Shown here one piece after another: positions 7,065 to 7,301 of a DNA stretch of 7,301 bases (position 1 is its first letter; every line of letters begins with the position of its first letter). This DNA is from Flavobacteriaceae bacterium UBA2000 (GTDB lineage Bacteria; Bacteroidota; Bacteroidia; Flavobacteriales; Flavobacteriaceae), in the NCBI GenBank assembly GCA_002335345.1, contig DDCS01000064.1, positions 1 to 7,301 on the forward strand, written 5' to 3'. The translations under genes were made by a program, and so were the position numbers. The notes under the pieces are model-generated. The model ran no database searches. It saw only the letters and a program-made list of their open reading frames with translations, and had not been told where the DNA came from.

Positions 7065-7301
7065 ATGCAAAAACAAAAACACAGTATATTAATTTTAGGG
7101 GCAAGCGGGTACACTGGCAATGCTATCTATAGAGAACTGTGCAGTTATTTTGAGACTTATGGCACCTATTACAGTGCCCATGAATTGTATGACAATAATA
7201 AGGCCTTCTTTGGGTATGATGTAGCCAATGATGATATCACCCAAATCCTAAAACAAATTAAACCCACTATTATTATTTCTGCCCTTCGCGGAAATTTTAA
7301 A
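7065..7301 (+). CDS. Sugar-nucleotide-binding / RmlD-like NAD(P)-dependent reductase, N-terminal part (runs off right edge)
   Basis: 79 codons are present, starting at ATG 7065 after an A-rich leader (AATTAAAAAAA) typical of Bacteroidota starts. The protein opens with a Rossmann beta-strand and a glycine-rich dinucleotide loop, SILILGASGYTGNAIYREL (7-25; key residues G12, G15, G18), followed by a second beta-alpha unit and IKPTIIISALRG (65-76). The 'D...I...KP..II...A' spacing resembles the RmlD (dTDP-4-dehydrorhamnose reductase) branch of extended short-chain dehydrogenases. The start could equally be an NmrA-like or other NAD(P)-binding protein, and the catalytic YxxxK motif lies beyond the window. 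It follows gcvT on the same strand after 63 bp and may be read through from it. Confidence 0.75.
   Translation, partial: MQKQKHSILILGASGYTGNAIYRELCSYFETYGTYYSAHELYDNNKAFFGYDVANDDITQILKQIKPTIIISALRGNFK

Overview
The window looks like ordinary chromosome from a Bacteroidota bacterium, most likely a member of Flavobacteriia. Three things point there: a secreted protein with a C-terminal type IX secretion (T9SS) sorting domain, starts with A-rich leaders and no clear Shine-Dalgarno, and TAnnTTTG-type -7 promoter boxes. Base composition is moderate and I see no composition break, insertion sequence, phage gene, tRNA, rRNA or CRISPR array.

Layout. The left edge holds the first 148 codons of gyrA (minus strand, start at 445). 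A 282-bp AT-rich divergent intergenic region follows, carrying two perfect -7 boxes and two perfect inverted repeats. clpC (plus strand, from 728) is a complete Hsp100 unfoldase for the ClpCP protease. Its last ~40 codons are very probably out of frame: one extra A in an A5 run (3246-3250) would account for an unusual Arg-rich tail, a stop at 3361 and a 24-bp overlap with the next gene. Converging on clpC is a minus-strand pair: hutH (histidine ammonia-lyase, 5826 to 4315) and, 11 bp behind it, a secreted T9SS-cargo protein of unknown function (4303 to 3338). Divergent from hutH across 92 bp is gcvT (5919-7001), the T-protein of the glycine cleavage system. It is followed after 63 bp by the first 79 codons of a Rossmann-fold sugar-nucleotide reductase-like gene that runs off the right edge.

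How the genes fit together. This is mainly a string of unrelated housekeeping genes: DNA topology, protein quality control, histidine breakdown and one-carbon metabolism. HutH and GcvT both touch amino-acid catabolism that feeds the tetrahydrofolate pool, but the rest of the hut and gcv sets are not here, so a functional link is only a suggestion. I do not see a convincing undescribed multi-gene system. The points most worth checking are the clpC 3' frameshift, the inverted repeats in the gyrA/clpC intergenic region, and the secreted protein coupled to hutH.
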